In this document: positions 33,838 to 42,456 of the stretch, in pieces
Position numbering within the stretch: the stretch's first letter is position 1
Layout: each line of letters begins with the position of its first letter
Source of the DNA: Lysobacter capsici
Lineage (GTDB): Bacteria; Pseudomonadota; Gammaproteobacteria; Xanthomonadales; Xanthomonadaceae
Assembly (NCBI RefSeq): GCF_018732085.1
Contig: NZ_CP076103.1
Location: forward strand, 434,001-498,000
Length of the DNA stretch: 64,000 bases
Reading direction: 5' to 3'
Made by a program: the position numbers and the translations under genes
Notes under the pieces: model-generated
What the model was told of the DNA's origin: nothing
What the model saw: only the letters and a program-made list of their open reading frames with translations
The model's database searches: none

Positions 33838-33975
33838 AGGGAGACTTCGCGATTCGCAGGGTGCTACGGAACCGCGCATTTTACCTGGTTCCGAACCGAT
33901 TGCGCGCCGCGTCCGGCCGCGCCTGGGGATCTGAAATTCGGGCGTCGCAGGCCGTCGTGGGTCTACGCTTTTGCC

Positions 33976-34010
33976 GATTCCCGATTCCCGATTCCCGATT
34001 CCCGATTCCC
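33976..34010. repeat. Microsatellite (GATTCCC)5
   Basis: Five perfect copies of the 7-mer GATTCCC just beyond the 3' end of radC, in the gap to argS. Confidence 0.95.
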
Positions 34011-34015
34011 CGCCC

Positions 34016-34690
34016 CTACACCCAGCCGCGCGCCGCCATCGACATCGGCGGCCCGTCGCCGATCACGAAATGATCGAGCAGGCGGATGTCGAGCAGGGCC
34101 AGGGCCTGCTTGAGCCGGATCGTCACGTTGCGGTCGTCCAGGCTGGGTTCGGCGTTGCCGCTGGGGTGGTTGTGGCCGACGATCACCGCCGCGGCGTTGC
34201 GTTGCAGGGCGTGGCGCGCGACCTCGCGCGGGTGGACTTCGGCGCCGTTGATGGTGCCGTGGAACAGCTCCTCGAAACCGATCACGTTGTGGCGGCTGTT
34301 GAGGTACAGCACCGCGAACACTTCCTGCGGGCGGCCGCGCAGGTGCTGGGCGAAGTAGCGCCCGGCCGAATCGGGGTCGGTCAGCGCGCAGCCGCGTTCC
34401 AGGTCGGCGCGCAGGCAGCGCGCGGCCAGTTCCAGCGCCGATTTGAGGGTGCAGGCGCGGGCCGAGCCGATCCCGCGCATGCGCATCAGCCGGGCCGGCG
34501 GCTGCTCCAGCAGGTCGCGCAGCGGGCCGTGCTCGGTCAGCAACTGGCGCGCGGTGCCGACCGCGTCGAAGCCGCGCAGGCCCGAACCGAGGATCAGCGC
34601 CAGCAGTTCGGCATCCGACAGCGAGCCGGCGCCGTGGGCGAGGAGTTTTTCGCGCGGCCGTTCCGCGCTGGGCCATTCGTGGATTCTCAT
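34016..34690 (-). CDS. radC: RadC family protein (JAMM/MPN+ domain)
   Basis: A 224-residue RadC protein. The N-terminal part holds a helix-hairpin-helix (RMRGIGSARACTLKSALE), and the C-terminal JAB/MPN domain has the metal motif HNHPSGN at 173-179 with the following Asp pair in EPSLDD. Despite the name, a DNA-repair role is not established. The start MRIHEWPSAERP is preferred over one five codons upstream because it matches the usual N-terminus. It is divergent from coaC. Confidence 0.95.
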   Translation of the reverse strand: MRIHEWPSAERPREKLLAHGAGSLSDAELLALILGSGLRGFDAVGTARQLLTEHGPLRDLLEQPPARLMRMRGIGSARACTLKSALELAARCLRADLERGCALTDPDSAGRYFAQHLRGRPQEVFAVLYLNSRHNVIGFEELFHGTINGAEVHPREVARHALQRNAAAVIVGHNHPSGNAEPSLDDRNVTIRLKQALALLDIRLLDHFVIGDGPPMSMAARGWV

Positions 34691-34888
34691 GGCCGCATCG
34701 TGCAAGCCCGGTCGCGGCGGCCGGCATCGGGGCGGACAGGGCCATCGGGTAAGCTAGAGCCCCGAGCGGGTGTAGGGATTTGCCGGCCGCCGTCGCGGGC
34801 GCATCGCGCCCCGCGCCGGAACGTGCCTGCCGAACGCGCACATCCTGCAACGACCGCACCGAGAATCACCGAGAAGCACCGGCCGACC

Positions 34889-35467
34889 ATGGCGCCCGAT
34901 CCCATTCCGCAAGATTCCACCCCGCCGCTGCGCGATCAGCGCATCCTGCTGTGCGTCTGCGGCGGCATCGCCGCGTACAAGGCCGCCGATCTGGTCCGGC
35001 GCCTGCAGGACGCCGGCGCGCAGGTGCGCGTGGCGATGACCGAAAACGCGACCCGCTTCGTCGGCACCGCGACCTTCCAGGCCTTGTCCGGCCATCCGGT
35101 GCGGACCTCGTTGTGGGACGACGCGGCCGAACTGGCGATGGGCCATATCGAGCTGGCGCGCTGGGCGCAGCGGATCGTGATCGCGCCGGCCACCGCCGAC
35201 ATGATCGCCAAGCTCGCCCACGGCTTCGCCGACGACCTGATCAGCACCTTGTGCCTGGCCACCGAGGCCCCGGTGACGGTCGCCCCGGCGATGAACCACC
35301 GCATGTGGGGCCATCCGGCCACCCAGGCCAATGTCGCCACCCTGCGCAGCCGCGGCGTGCGCTTTCTCGGCCCGGCCGAGGGGCGCATGGCCGAACCCGA
35401 ATCCGGCCCGGGACGCCTGCTGGAACCGCACGAGATCGTGACCGCGCTCGCCGGAGCGCAGCCATGA
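34889..35467 (+). CDS. coaC: Phosphopantothenoylcysteine decarboxylase (separate CoaC)
   Basis: A 192-residue flavoprotein matching only the N-terminal half of bacterial CoaBC. It decarboxylates phosphopantothenoylcysteine in CoA synthesis. Visible signatures are LLCVCGGIAAYKAADLVRRL, the FMN-binding IAPATADMIAKLAHGFADD and the active-site APAMNHRMW. It ends in TGA at 35467, overlapping the coaB start as ATGA. In most bacteria the two domains are one polypeptide, so here the fusion is split. The start MAPDPIPQD was chosen; the frame upstream overlaps the radC promoter side and has no recognisable content. Confidence 0.9.
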   Translation: MAPDPIPQDSTPPLRDQRILLCVCGGIAAYKAADLVRRLQDAGAQVRVAMTENATRFVGTATFQALSGHPVRTSLWDDAAELAMGHIELARWAQRIVIAPATADMIAKLAHGFADDLISTLCLATEAPVTVAPAMNHRMWGHPATQANVATLRSRGVRFLGPAEGRMAEPESGPGRLLEPHEIVTALAGAQP

Positions 35468-36120
35468 GCGCGGCCAGCCTGTCCGGCCGCCGGATCGTGG
35501 TCAGCGCCGGCCCGACCTTCGAAGACATCGATCCGGTGCGTTTCATCGGCAATCGCAGCAGCGGCAAGATGGGCTTCGCGATCGCCGAAGCCGCGGCGCG
35601 GCGCGGCGCGCAGGTGGTGCTGGTCGCCGGCCCGGTGTCGCTGACGACCCCGGCCGGGGTGGAACGCATCGACGTGCGTTCGGCGCGGCAGATGCGCGAG
35701 GCGGTGATCGCCGCGTTGCCGGCCGATGCCTACATCGGCGCGGCCGCGGTCGCCGACTACGCCCCCGCGCAGGTCGCGCCGGGCAAGATCAAGAAAAAAG
35801 ACGAGCAGCTCACCCTGGAACTGGTGCGCACGCCCGACATCCTGGCCGAAGTCGCCGTGCATGCGCAGCGTCCGACCCTGGTGGTCGGGTTCGCCGCCGA
35901 GACCCACGACGTCGAGTTCTACGCGCGCGGCAAGCTGGAAAAGAAGCGGGTCGACATGATCGCCGCCAACCGCGTCGGCGTCGCCGGCAGCGGCTTCGAG
36001 AGCGACGACAACGCGCTGACCGTGTACTGGGCCGACGGCGCGCTCGCGCTCGGCCCGGCGCCCAAGACCCGGCTGGCCGATCAACTGCTCGACCTGATCC
36101 TCACCCGTTGGCCGGCCTGA
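35464..36120 (+). CDS. coaB: Phosphopantothenate--cysteine ligase (separate CoaB)
   Basis: A 218-residue protein matching the C-terminal half of CoaBC, which joins phosphopantothenate and cysteine using CTP. Signatures are VVSAGPTFEDIDPVRFIGNR, SSGKMGFAIAEAAARRGAQV, AAVADYAP and the substrate-lid KIKKKDEQL. It begins at ATG 35464, overlapping the coaC stop by four bases, with its own GGAG seven bases upstream. Both halves look complete, so this looks like a genuine two-gene arrangement with coupled translation. Confidence 0.9.
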   Translation: MSAASLSGRRIVVSAGPTFEDIDPVRFIGNRSSGKMGFAIAEAAARRGAQVVLVAGPVSLTTPAGVERIDVRSARQMREAVIAALPADAYIGAAAVADYAPAQVAPGKIKKKDEQLTLELVRTPDILAEVAVHAQRPTLVVGFAAETHDVEFYARGKLEKKRVDMIAANRVGVAGSGFESDDNALTVYWADGALALGPAPKTRLADQLLDLILTRWPA

Positions 36121-36151
36121 GCGACGTGCATTTCCCTAACAGCAGGCGCCC

Positions 36152-36433
36152 ATGACGATTTTCAGCACCACCGACGACGTGCTCGACGCGGTCCATGCGG
36201 TCCTGCGCGACGGCTACGCCGCGGTGCATGGGACCAAGGGCCCGGCCAAGACCTATTGCCACCGGCTGGTGCGCGCGCTCGACCGTCACGGCCAGGTGCT
36301 GCCGGCGATCGGCTTCGAGAGCGTGCCGAATCGGGGCTCGGTCTATCTGGTGTACGACATGAACCGGTTTACCGCCGGCGAAGCCGAACTGCGGCAACTG
36401 GTGGTGGCGCAGGACCTCGCTTCGCCGCGCTGA
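36152..36433 (+). CDS. Conserved hypothetical protein between coaB and dut
   Basis: A 93-residue soluble protein, beginning MTIFSTTDDVLDAVHAVLRD. A central basic stretch (HGTKGPAKTYCHRLVRALDR) and a beta-rich end (SVYLVYDMNRF) are visible. No signal or membrane segment. I do not recognise a family. The 31 bp spacing from coaB suggests one operon with coaC, coaB and perhaps dut. Confidence 0.65.
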   Translation: MTIFSTTDDVLDAVHAVLRDGYAAVHGTKGPAKTYCHRLVRALDRHGQVLPAIGFESVPNRGSVYLVYDMNRFTAGEAELRQLVVAQDLASPR

Positions 36434-36535
36434 GCCGGCGCGGCGATCGGCCGATCACGGCCGCGCGCGGACGCTCGCGCCGATCCGCGCACGACCCGCC
36501 GGCTTCTCTTTCTTTCGTTCGGACGCCTGGACCTG

Positions 36536-36994
36536 ATGAACCACAGCCTGCAACTCAAACTCCTCGACACCCGCTACGGCAGCGAATGGCCGTTGCCGGC
36601 CTACGCCACCGAGGCCAGCGCCGGGCTGGACCTGCGCGCGGCGCTCGATCAGTCGCTGCAGCTGCATCCGGGCGACGCGGCCCTGGTGCCGTCGGGGCTG
36701 GCGATCCATCTCGGCGATCCGACCCTGTGCGCGGTGATCCTGCCGCGCTCGGGCCTGGGCCACAAACACGGCATCGTGCTCGGCAACGGCACCGGCCTGA
36801 TCGATGCCGACTACCAGGGCCCGCTGTTGATCAGCCTGTGGAATCGCGGCCGCGAGGCGTTCACGATCCAGCCCGGCGATCGCATCGCCCAGCTGGTGGT
36901 GCTGCCGATCGTGCGCGCGAGCTTGCAGGTGGTCGAGGAATTCGAAGCCAGCCGCCGTGGGGACGGCGGTTTCGGACACACCGGCCTGCGTTGA
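36536..36994 (+). CDS. dut: dUTP diphosphatase
   Basis: A 152-residue trimeric dUTPase that hydrolyses dUTP to dUMP and keeps uracil out of DNA. The five motifs are seen in order: AGLDLRA, LPRSGLGHKHGI, NGTGLIDADYQGP, PGDRIAQLVV and the C-terminal RRGDGGFGHTG. It lies downstream of coaB, the classic dfp-dut neighbourhood of proteobacteria. Confidence 0.97.
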   Translation: MNHSLQLKLLDTRYGSEWPLPAYATEASAGLDLRAALDQSLQLHPGDAALVPSGLAIHLGDPTLCAVILPRSGLGHKHGIVLGNGTGLIDADYQGPLLISLWNRGREAFTIQPGDRIAQLVVLPIVRASLQVVEEFEASRRGDGGFGHTGLR

Positions 36995-37225
36995 CGGCGT
37001 AGTCGTGGTGACCCTGGCACGCATCGTGCTAGGTAGTCATCGTGCTGAGTAATCGCCGGCGATCCACACGCAAGGCCGTGGGCCGTCGCCACGCACAATC
37101 CGCGCGGCGAGGCGCAGTCGACGAAACCGCGGGCGTCTTACAGTGCAGACTGGGCGCCGCGGTTCGGTCGGCCCGGTTGCACGCGCCGACGATGCACGTA
37201 TCGAATTGGGGAAGGGGCTCTGGCA

Positions 37226-39541
37226 ATGGTGGATATCAAGTTAGAAAAGCCGCAGGTATCGGCGGCGCAACTCAAGCCGGTGCTGTTGCCCGTGGCCGTG
37301 CTGTGCGCGCTGCTGGCGCTGTGGCTGGGCTGGGCCGGTGTGCAGCAGCACCTGGATTCTTCGCGCCGCAACGACCTCAGCCGCGTTCGCGACATCGCCG
37401 TCGCGGCCGCGCACGACGCGCTCGGGGTCGAACACAAGCGCCTGCGCGACCGCATCGACGCGGCCGAGACCCAGGCCGCCCTGCAGGCCGGCGACTACCC
37501 GGCCGCGGCCGCCGCGCTGACCAAGAACTGGCCCGGCGCCAAGGCCGTGGTGGTGCTGCCGATCGATCTGGCCAGCGACTACGCGCAGTTGCCCAAGGGC
37601 GGCTACGGCCGGCTCGGGGCGATGGAGGCGGCGATCGTCGCCGACAAGCCGATGGCGGCGATCGTGCGCGAAGGCGGCAAGCCGGTGCTGGCCCTGGCCG
37701 CGCCGGCGCGCGTGGGCGAGCAATTGGTCGCGGTGGCCTATGTGCAACTGCCGTTGCAGCGCATCAGCGACGGCATCGAGAAGGCCGACGTCGACAGCAG
37801 CAGTTACCTGGCCCTGCGCCAGGGCGGCTTCAGCGTGATCGAGCGCGGCGACACCGCGCTGGGCAACGGCGCCGAAGCGATGGCGGCGAAGATCCCCGGC
37901 AGCGATCTGCGCGTGGCCGCGGCGGTGCCCGATACCGCCGGCGGCCCGCTCGGCCTGGGCGCGTTGCCGTGCTTCATCGCCGCGGTGGTGCTGGCGCTGC
38001 TCGCGTTCGTGCTGATGCGCGTGCGTCAGCGCCTGGGACGCGCGGTCGCGCCGGTCGAGGATGAAGGCCCGGTTCAGACGCTGGCTGAAACCATGAGCGC
38101 CTCACCGCTGGATCTCATGGCAGGAAACGTGACTGAAAATTCGACCGCTGCGCCCCGCGCCGTCTCCATCGACGGCGGCATCTTCCGCGCCTACGACATC
38201 CGCGGCGTGGTCGGCCAGACCCTCGACCCGGGCATCGCCGAATTGATCGGCCACTCGATCGGTTCGGTCATGCACGACCAGGGCCTGACCGAGATCGTGG
38301 TCGGCCGCGACGGCCGCCTGTCCGGTCCGGCCATGATCGAGGGCCTGATCGCCGGCCTGCGCAAGGCCGGCCGCAACGTGGTCGACATCGGCATGGCGCC
38401 GACCCCGGTGATCTACTTCGGCGCGTACCACCTGCGCGCGGGTTCGTGCGTGTCGGTCACCGGCAGCCACAACCCGCCGGATTACAACGGCTTCAAGGTC
38501 GTGGTCGGCGGCGAGACCCTGTCGGGCGCGGCCATCACCGACCTGTTCCAGCGCATCGTCGGCGGCCGCCTGCACACCGCGGCCGAGCCAGGCACGCTGA
38601 CCCAGCGCGACATCTCCGAGGACTACGTCCAGCGCATCGCCTCCGACATCCAGATCGACCGCCCGCTCAAGGTGGTGGTCGATGCCGGCAACGGCGTGGC
38701 CGGCGATATCGGCCCGCGCGTGCTGGCGGCGATCGGCGCCGAGGTCACCCCGCTGTATTGCGAAATCGACGGCGAATTCCCCAACCATCACCCCGATCCG
38801 AGCGAGCCGCACAACCTCGCCGACCTGATCAAGATGGTCGCGCGCCTGGACGCCGATCTGGGCGTGGCCTTCGACGGCGACGGCGATCGCCTGGGCGTGA
38901 TCACCCGCGACGGCCAGAACATCTTCCCCGACCGCCTGCTGATGCTGTTCGCCGCCGACGTGCTCGAGCGCAACCCCGGCGCGATGATCATCTACGACGT
39001 GAAATGCACCGGCCGCCTGCCGGGCCACATCCTGCGTCACGGCGGCAGCCCGCTGATGTGGAAGACCGGGCATTCGCTGATCAAGGCCAAGATGCGCGAG
39101 ACCGACGCCGAACTGGCCGGCGAGATGAGCGGCCACTTCTTCTTCAAGGAGCGCTGGTACGGCTTCGACGACGGCATCTACTCGGCCGCGCGCCTGCTCG
39201 AAATCCTCGCCGCCCAGCCGCAGACCGCGACCGAAACACTCAACGCGCTGCCTAACGGCATCTCGACCCCGGAGATCAAGGTCGACGCGCCCGACGGCGA
39301 CCCGCACAGCTTCGTCGAGCGCTTCCGCAACGAGGCCTCGTTCGAAGGCGCGCGTCTGTCGACCATCGACGGCCTGCGCGTGGACTACCCCGACGGCTGG
39401 GGCCTAGTGCGCGCGTCCAACACCACCCCGATCCTGGTCATGCGCTTCGACGCCGACAGCCACGACGCGATGGCGCGCATCCAGGACGCGTTCCGCGCCC
39501 AGCTGCACGCGATCAAGCCGGATCTGAAGCTGCCGTTCTGA
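37226..39541 (+). CDS. xanA: Membrane-anchored phosphomannomutase/phosphoglucomutase
   Basis: A 771-residue protein. The C-terminal ~460 residues (from about 313, SIDGGIFRAYDIRG) are a full phosphohexomutase, which interconverts hexose 1- and 6-phosphates for exopolysaccharide and LPS sugar nucleotides. The phosphoserine is Ser414 in VTGSHNPPDYNGF, the metal loop is AFDGDGDRLG and the sugar loop GEMSGH. The N-terminal ~310 residues carry two membrane segments (about 18-40 and 251-271) flanking a periplasmic-type sensor domain. This extension is typical of xanthomonads and absent from soluble AlgC enzymes. A strong hairpin follows the stop. Confidence 0.93.
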   Translation: MVDIKLEKPQVSAAQLKPVLLPVAVLCALLALWLGWAGVQQHLDSSRRNDLSRVRDIAVAAAHDALGVEHKRLRDRIDAAETQAALQAGDYPAAAAALTKNWPGAKAVVVLPIDLASDYAQLPKGGYGRLGAMEAAIVADKPMAAIVREGGKPVLALAAPARVGEQLVAVAYVQLPLQRISDGIEKADVDSSSYLALRQGGFSVIERGDTALGNGAEAMAAKIPGSDLRVAAAVPDTAGGPLGLGALPCFIAAVVLALLAFVLMRVRQRLGRAVAPVEDEGPVQTLAETMSASPLDLMAGNVTENSTAAPRAVSIDGGIFRAYDIRGVVGQTLDPGIAELIGHSIGSVMHDQGLTEIVVGRDGRLSGPAMIEGLIAGLRKAGRNVVDIGMAPTPVIYFGAYHLRAGSCVSVTGSHNPPDYNGFKVVVGGETLSGAAITDLFQRIVGGRLHTAAEPGTLTQRDISEDYVQRIASDIQIDRPLKVVVDAGNGVAGDIGPRVLAAIGAEVTPLYCEIDGEFPNHHPDPSEPHNLADLIKMVARLDADLGVAFDGDGDRLGVITRDGQNIFPDRLLMLFAADVLERNPGAMIIYDVKCTGRLPGHILRHGGSPLMWKTGHSLIKAKMRETDAELAGEMSGHFFFKERWYGFDDGIYSAARLLEILAAQPQTATETLNALPNGISTPEIKVDAPDGDPHSFVERFRNEASFEGARLSTIDGLRVDYPDGWGLVRASNTTPILVMRFDADSHDAMARIQDAFRAQLHAIKPDLKLPF

Positions 39542-39565
39542 GTGTGGTTTAGAGCGTGAAACGCG

Positions 39566-39594
39566 AACGCCGCGGCTTGGGCCGCGGCGTTTTG
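39566..39594 (+). terminator. xanA terminator
   Basis: AACGCCGCGGC-TTGG-GCCGCGGCGTTTT is a perfect GC-rich hairpin with a T-tract, 25 bp after the xanA stop. Confidence 0.85.
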
Positions 39595-39704
39595 CGTTGT
39601 GGAGCTGGGAGCGCTGTCGATTCGCGAGCGATCGGGCTCCCGCTGATGCGTTTGGCGATGACCTGCGCCGTTCCTGCGTGAGCGTCGCCAGTGAGTTCCC
39701 GACG

Positions 39705-40290
39705 GTAGGAGCTGCGTAAGCTGCGACCGCGACACCTCGATACCCGCGCCGCTATCGGCGGCTTGCGCGGTCGCGGCTCGCGCCGCTCCTACAGGGGCTT
39801 GGCCGTAACGTACCCCGTTGTAGGAGCTGCGCAAGCTGCGACCGCGACACCTCGATACCCGCGCCGCTATCGGCGGCTTGCGCGGTCGCGGCTCGCGCCG
39901 CTCCTACAGGGGCTTGGCCGTAACGTACCTCGCTGTAGGAGCTGCGCAAGCTGCGACCGCGACACCTCGATACCCGCGTCGCTATCGGTACCTTGCGCAG
40001 TCGCGGCTCGCGCCGCTCCTACAGGGGCTTGGCCGTAACGTACCCCGCTGTAGGAGCTGCGCAAGCTGCGACCGCGACATCTCGATACCCGCGCCGCTAT
40101 CGGTACCTTGCGCGGTCGCGGCTCACGCCGCTCCTGCCGGGCTTGGCCGTGGCGTACCTCGCTGCAGGAGCTGCGTAAGCTGCGACCACGACACCTCGAT
40201 ACCCGCGCCGCTATCGGCGTCTTGCGCGTTCGCGGCTCGCGCCGCTTCTACAGGGGCTTGGCCGCGGCGTGCCCTGCGATGGGAGCTGCG
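39705..40290. repeat. Tandem array of 115 bp REP-type units
   Basis: Five copies begin with GTAGGAGCTGCG(C/T)AAGC (GCAGGAG in the last) at 39705, 39820, 39935, 40050 and 40164, with a partial sixth near 40279. The period is 115 bp (114 once). Each unit holds both arms of the REP palindrome around CGACA(C/T)CTCGATACCC, plus a linker GGGGCTTGGCCG. Copies differ by only a few bases. The array fills most of the 840 bp gap between xanA and the next gene. Confidence 0.95.
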
Positions 40291-40311
40291 GGAGCATCCC
40301 CGATTCGGAAA

Positions 40312-40338
40312 CAAAAACGCCGCGGTAATCCGCGGCGT
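40312..40338 (-). terminator. Terminator of the DUF4124-like gene
   Basis: ACGCCGCGG-ATTA-CCGCGGCGT on the minus strand is followed by TTTTTGTTTCC, a good intrinsic terminator, 45 bp beyond the stop of 40384-41037. Confidence 0.8.
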
Positions 40339-40383
40339 CGTGCGTTGCATGGTCTGTGTTCGCGGCCTGTCCGAGGCCGGCGA

Positions 40384-41037
40384 TCAACCGCCGCCCGGCG
40401 CCTGCGACTTGAGCGCGTGGTAGCGCTCCAAGGCCGCGGTCAGGTCCTGGTCGGCCAGGCTGCGTTCGAGCACCTGCTGCTTGAGCACTTCCTGCTGGTG
40501 CAGCAGTTCGTCGTGCTGGCCGCGGATGTTCTCGGCCAGGGTCTTGCCGACCGGCTTGCCGCTCAGCTCGGCTTCGCCGGCCTTGCGCAGCAGGCTCAGC
40601 AGGGCCTGGCGGCGGCCGACGATGCCGTACTGCGAGGCCTTGACGGTCTCGTCCAGCAGCACGATGCGCTCCTGGAACGAATTGCGCAGGTCCTGCTCGG
40701 TGGCATAGGACTCGGCCATGGCGCGGTCGCGGCGCTTGGCCGCGTCGGCGGCCAGGGCGGCGCTGCGGGCTTCGCGCGCGGCCTGTTCGGCCGCGGCGCG
40801 TTCTTCGCCGGTCAGGGTCCGGTCGACGCGCGCGGTGGGCAGGCCGCTCTTGGCGCTGATCTCGGTGCGCGCGCTGTCGACCGCGTGCGCGGGCAGGGCG
40901 TCGCCGCAGACCTTGCGGCCGTCTTCGTTCCAGCAGTACAGCTTCTTGCTGGCCGTTTTCGGGTCGGCGGCGGCCGCGCTCGCGGCGGCGAGCGCGAACA
41001 GCAGCGCGCCGGCGATCAGGGAGTGAGTTGCGTTCAT
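40384..41037 (-). CDS. Periplasmic protein with DUF4124-like N-terminus
   Basis: A 217-residue exported protein. A Sec signal peptide (about 1-23, ending ASAAAA) is followed by a short DUF4124-like segment, LYCWNEDGRKVCGDALP, with a likely disulfide pair. The rest is a long alpha-helical, Ala/Glu/Arg-rich coiled coil. The function is unknown. The ATG at 41037 gives a clean signal peptide; the frame upstream is open but without recognisable content. It lies downstream of pyrE at 146 bp on the same strand. Confidence 0.8.
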   Translation of the reverse strand: MNATHSLIAGALLFALAAASAAAADPKTASKKLYCWNEDGRKVCGDALPAHAVDSARTEISAKSGLPTARVDRTLTGEERAAAEQAAREARSAALAADAAKRRDRAMAESYATEQDLRNSFQERIVLLDETVKASQYGIVGRRQALLSLLRKAGEAELSGKPVGKTLAENIRGQHDELLHQQEVLKQQVLERSLADQDLTAALERYHALKSQAPGGG

Positions 41038-41183
41038 GTCGCCGTTCCGCCTTCGAATGCTGCGATCTGTCGACCAAGCATCAAGCAAGAGTCGGGCCAT
41101 GATCTGCTTTTCGGGCGTGCCGTGCATCACGATTCCCCGTGTCCAACGCCGCGGCCGGCTCGCCGGCCCTGCATCGGCGGCGA

Positions 41184-41840
41184 TCAGTCGCCGCGACCGT
41201 ACGCCGCGCGGTAGGCCAGCAGCCGCTCGCGCTGGCTGGAGAACTGCGCGCTGTCGCCGGTGAAACCGAGCAGATCGTCGAGGCTGGCGATCGCGATCAC
41301 CGGCAGCGCGTGTTCGATTGCGACAGTTTCTGCCGCCGAGCGTCGGGATTGTGCAGGGTCCACGGCTTCCTGCCGGTCCAGCGCGATGACGATGCCGGCC
41401 ACGGTGCCGCCGGCCTCGCCGATCAACCCCAGCGCTTCGCGGATCGCGGTGCCGGCGGTGATCACGTCGTCGACGATCAGCACCCGGCGCCCGGCCAGCG
41501 GCGCGCCGATCAGCAGGCCGCCCTCGCCGTGGCTCTTGGCTTCCTTGCGGTTGAACGCCAGCGGCAGGTCGCGGCCGCGGCGCGCGTACTCGCAGCCCAG
41601 CGCGGTCGCCAGCGGGATGCCCTTGTAGGCCGGGCCGAACAGCAGGTCGAAGTCGAGGCCGTGCGCGTCGATCGCATCGGCATAGCAACTGGCCAGCCCG
41701 GCCAGCGCCGCGCCGGTATCGAAGCGCCCGGCATTGAAGAAGTACGGGCTGACCCGCCCGGACTTGAGGGTGAATTCGCCGAAGCGCAGGGCGTCGGCCT
41801 GCAGGGCGAGTTGGAGAAAGCGGGTGCGATGGTCGGTCAT
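41184..41840 (-). CDS. pyrE: Orotate phosphoribosyltransferase
   Basis: A 218-residue enzyme that forms orotidine 5'-phosphate from orotate and PRPP in pyrimidine synthesis. Hallmarks are FTLKSGRVSPYFFNAG, FGPAYKGIPLA and the PRPP-binding RVLIVDDVITAGTAIREA. It starts at 41840, overlapping the GNAT gene's stop as ATGA, so the two genes are translationally coupled. Confidence 0.97.
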   Translation of the reverse strand: MTDHRTRFLQLALQADALRFGEFTLKSGRVSPYFFNAGRFDTGAALAGLASCYADAIDAHGLDFDLLFGPAYKGIPLATALGCEYARRGRDLPLAFNRKEAKSHGEGGLLIGAPLAGRRVLIVDDVITAGTAIREALGLIGEAGGTVAGIVIALDRQEAVDPAQSRRSAAETVAIEHALPVIAIASLDDLLGFTGDSAQFSSQRERLLAYRAAYGRGD

Positions 41841-42400
41841 GGGGTCGGGGCAGTGGGGGAAGAAGGAGCGGCGGGCGCCAGCCGCAGCAGCATCAGGTGC
41901 TGCGGCCCGGCCGAGCCGCCGTGGTACAGCTCGCCGGTGTCGAAGAAACCGGCCTTGAGGTAGACGCCATAGGCCGCGCGGTTGCGCACGTTCACCGTCA
42001 GCGCCAGCAGCCGGCGCTCGGGATAGCGGCGGCGCAGGTCGTCGGCGCAGGCGCGCATGGCCGCGGTGCCGTAGCCGCGGCCTTGTTCGCGCTGGTCGAT
42101 GACGTAGGCGCGCAGGCCCACGCTGGGTTCGCCGAGCGGGCGGCCGGCGATCGCGGTGACGCTGAAGTCCAGGCGGTAGAAGCCGACCACGCGCTCGCCG
42201 GCCAGCACCGCCATGGCTTCGCTGTGGCGGTCCAGGCGGGTTTGTTCGAGGTTGTAGGCGGTCTGGCCGACGTATGGCAGTTGTTCGGGCGCGACCTGCA
42301 GCGCGCGCACCGCCGGCGCCAGCATCGGCGAGACCACGCACACGCTCACGCGCGCCAGGGCTGGGCTGGAAACGTCGGTCGCCACGGTCATGCCGGGCAT
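41837..42400 (-). CDS. GNAT family N-acetyltransferase
   Basis: A 187-residue single GNAT domain. The acetyl-CoA-binding motif A is REQGRGYGTAAMRACADD, and VNVRNRAAYGVYLKAGFFDT follows as motif B, with VGFYRLDFS in the N-terminal half. A second Met three codons in (42391) is an alternative start. The gene overlaps pyrE by four bases. The acceptor substrate is unknown; it is divergent from xth. Confidence 0.9.
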   Translation of the reverse strand: MPGMTVATDVSSPALARVSVCVVSPMLAPAVRALQVAPEQLPYVGQTAYNLEQTRLDRHSEAMAVLAGERVVGFYRLDFSVTAIAGRPLGEPSVGLRAYVIDQREQGRGYGTAAMRACADDLRRRYPERRLLALTVNVRNRAAYGVYLKAGFFDTGELYHGGSAGPQHLMLLRLAPAAPSSPTAPTP

Positions 42401-42456
42401 GATACCCGCGCCCGGCCGTTGCTATGATCGTGCGCACTTCGTGCCCCGGAGCGCGC

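Noticed and set aside
34889..36120. coaBC as a frameshifted pseudogene
   Set aside because: Both halves are complete, the junction is an ATGA overlap and the second gene has its own ribosome site. It is kept as two genes, with the sequencing caveat noted.
39705..40290. Regularly spaced repeats that might suggest a CRISPR array
   Set aside because: The whole 115 bp unit is repeated, including the parts that would be spacers, and each unit is internally palindromic. No cas genes are nearby.
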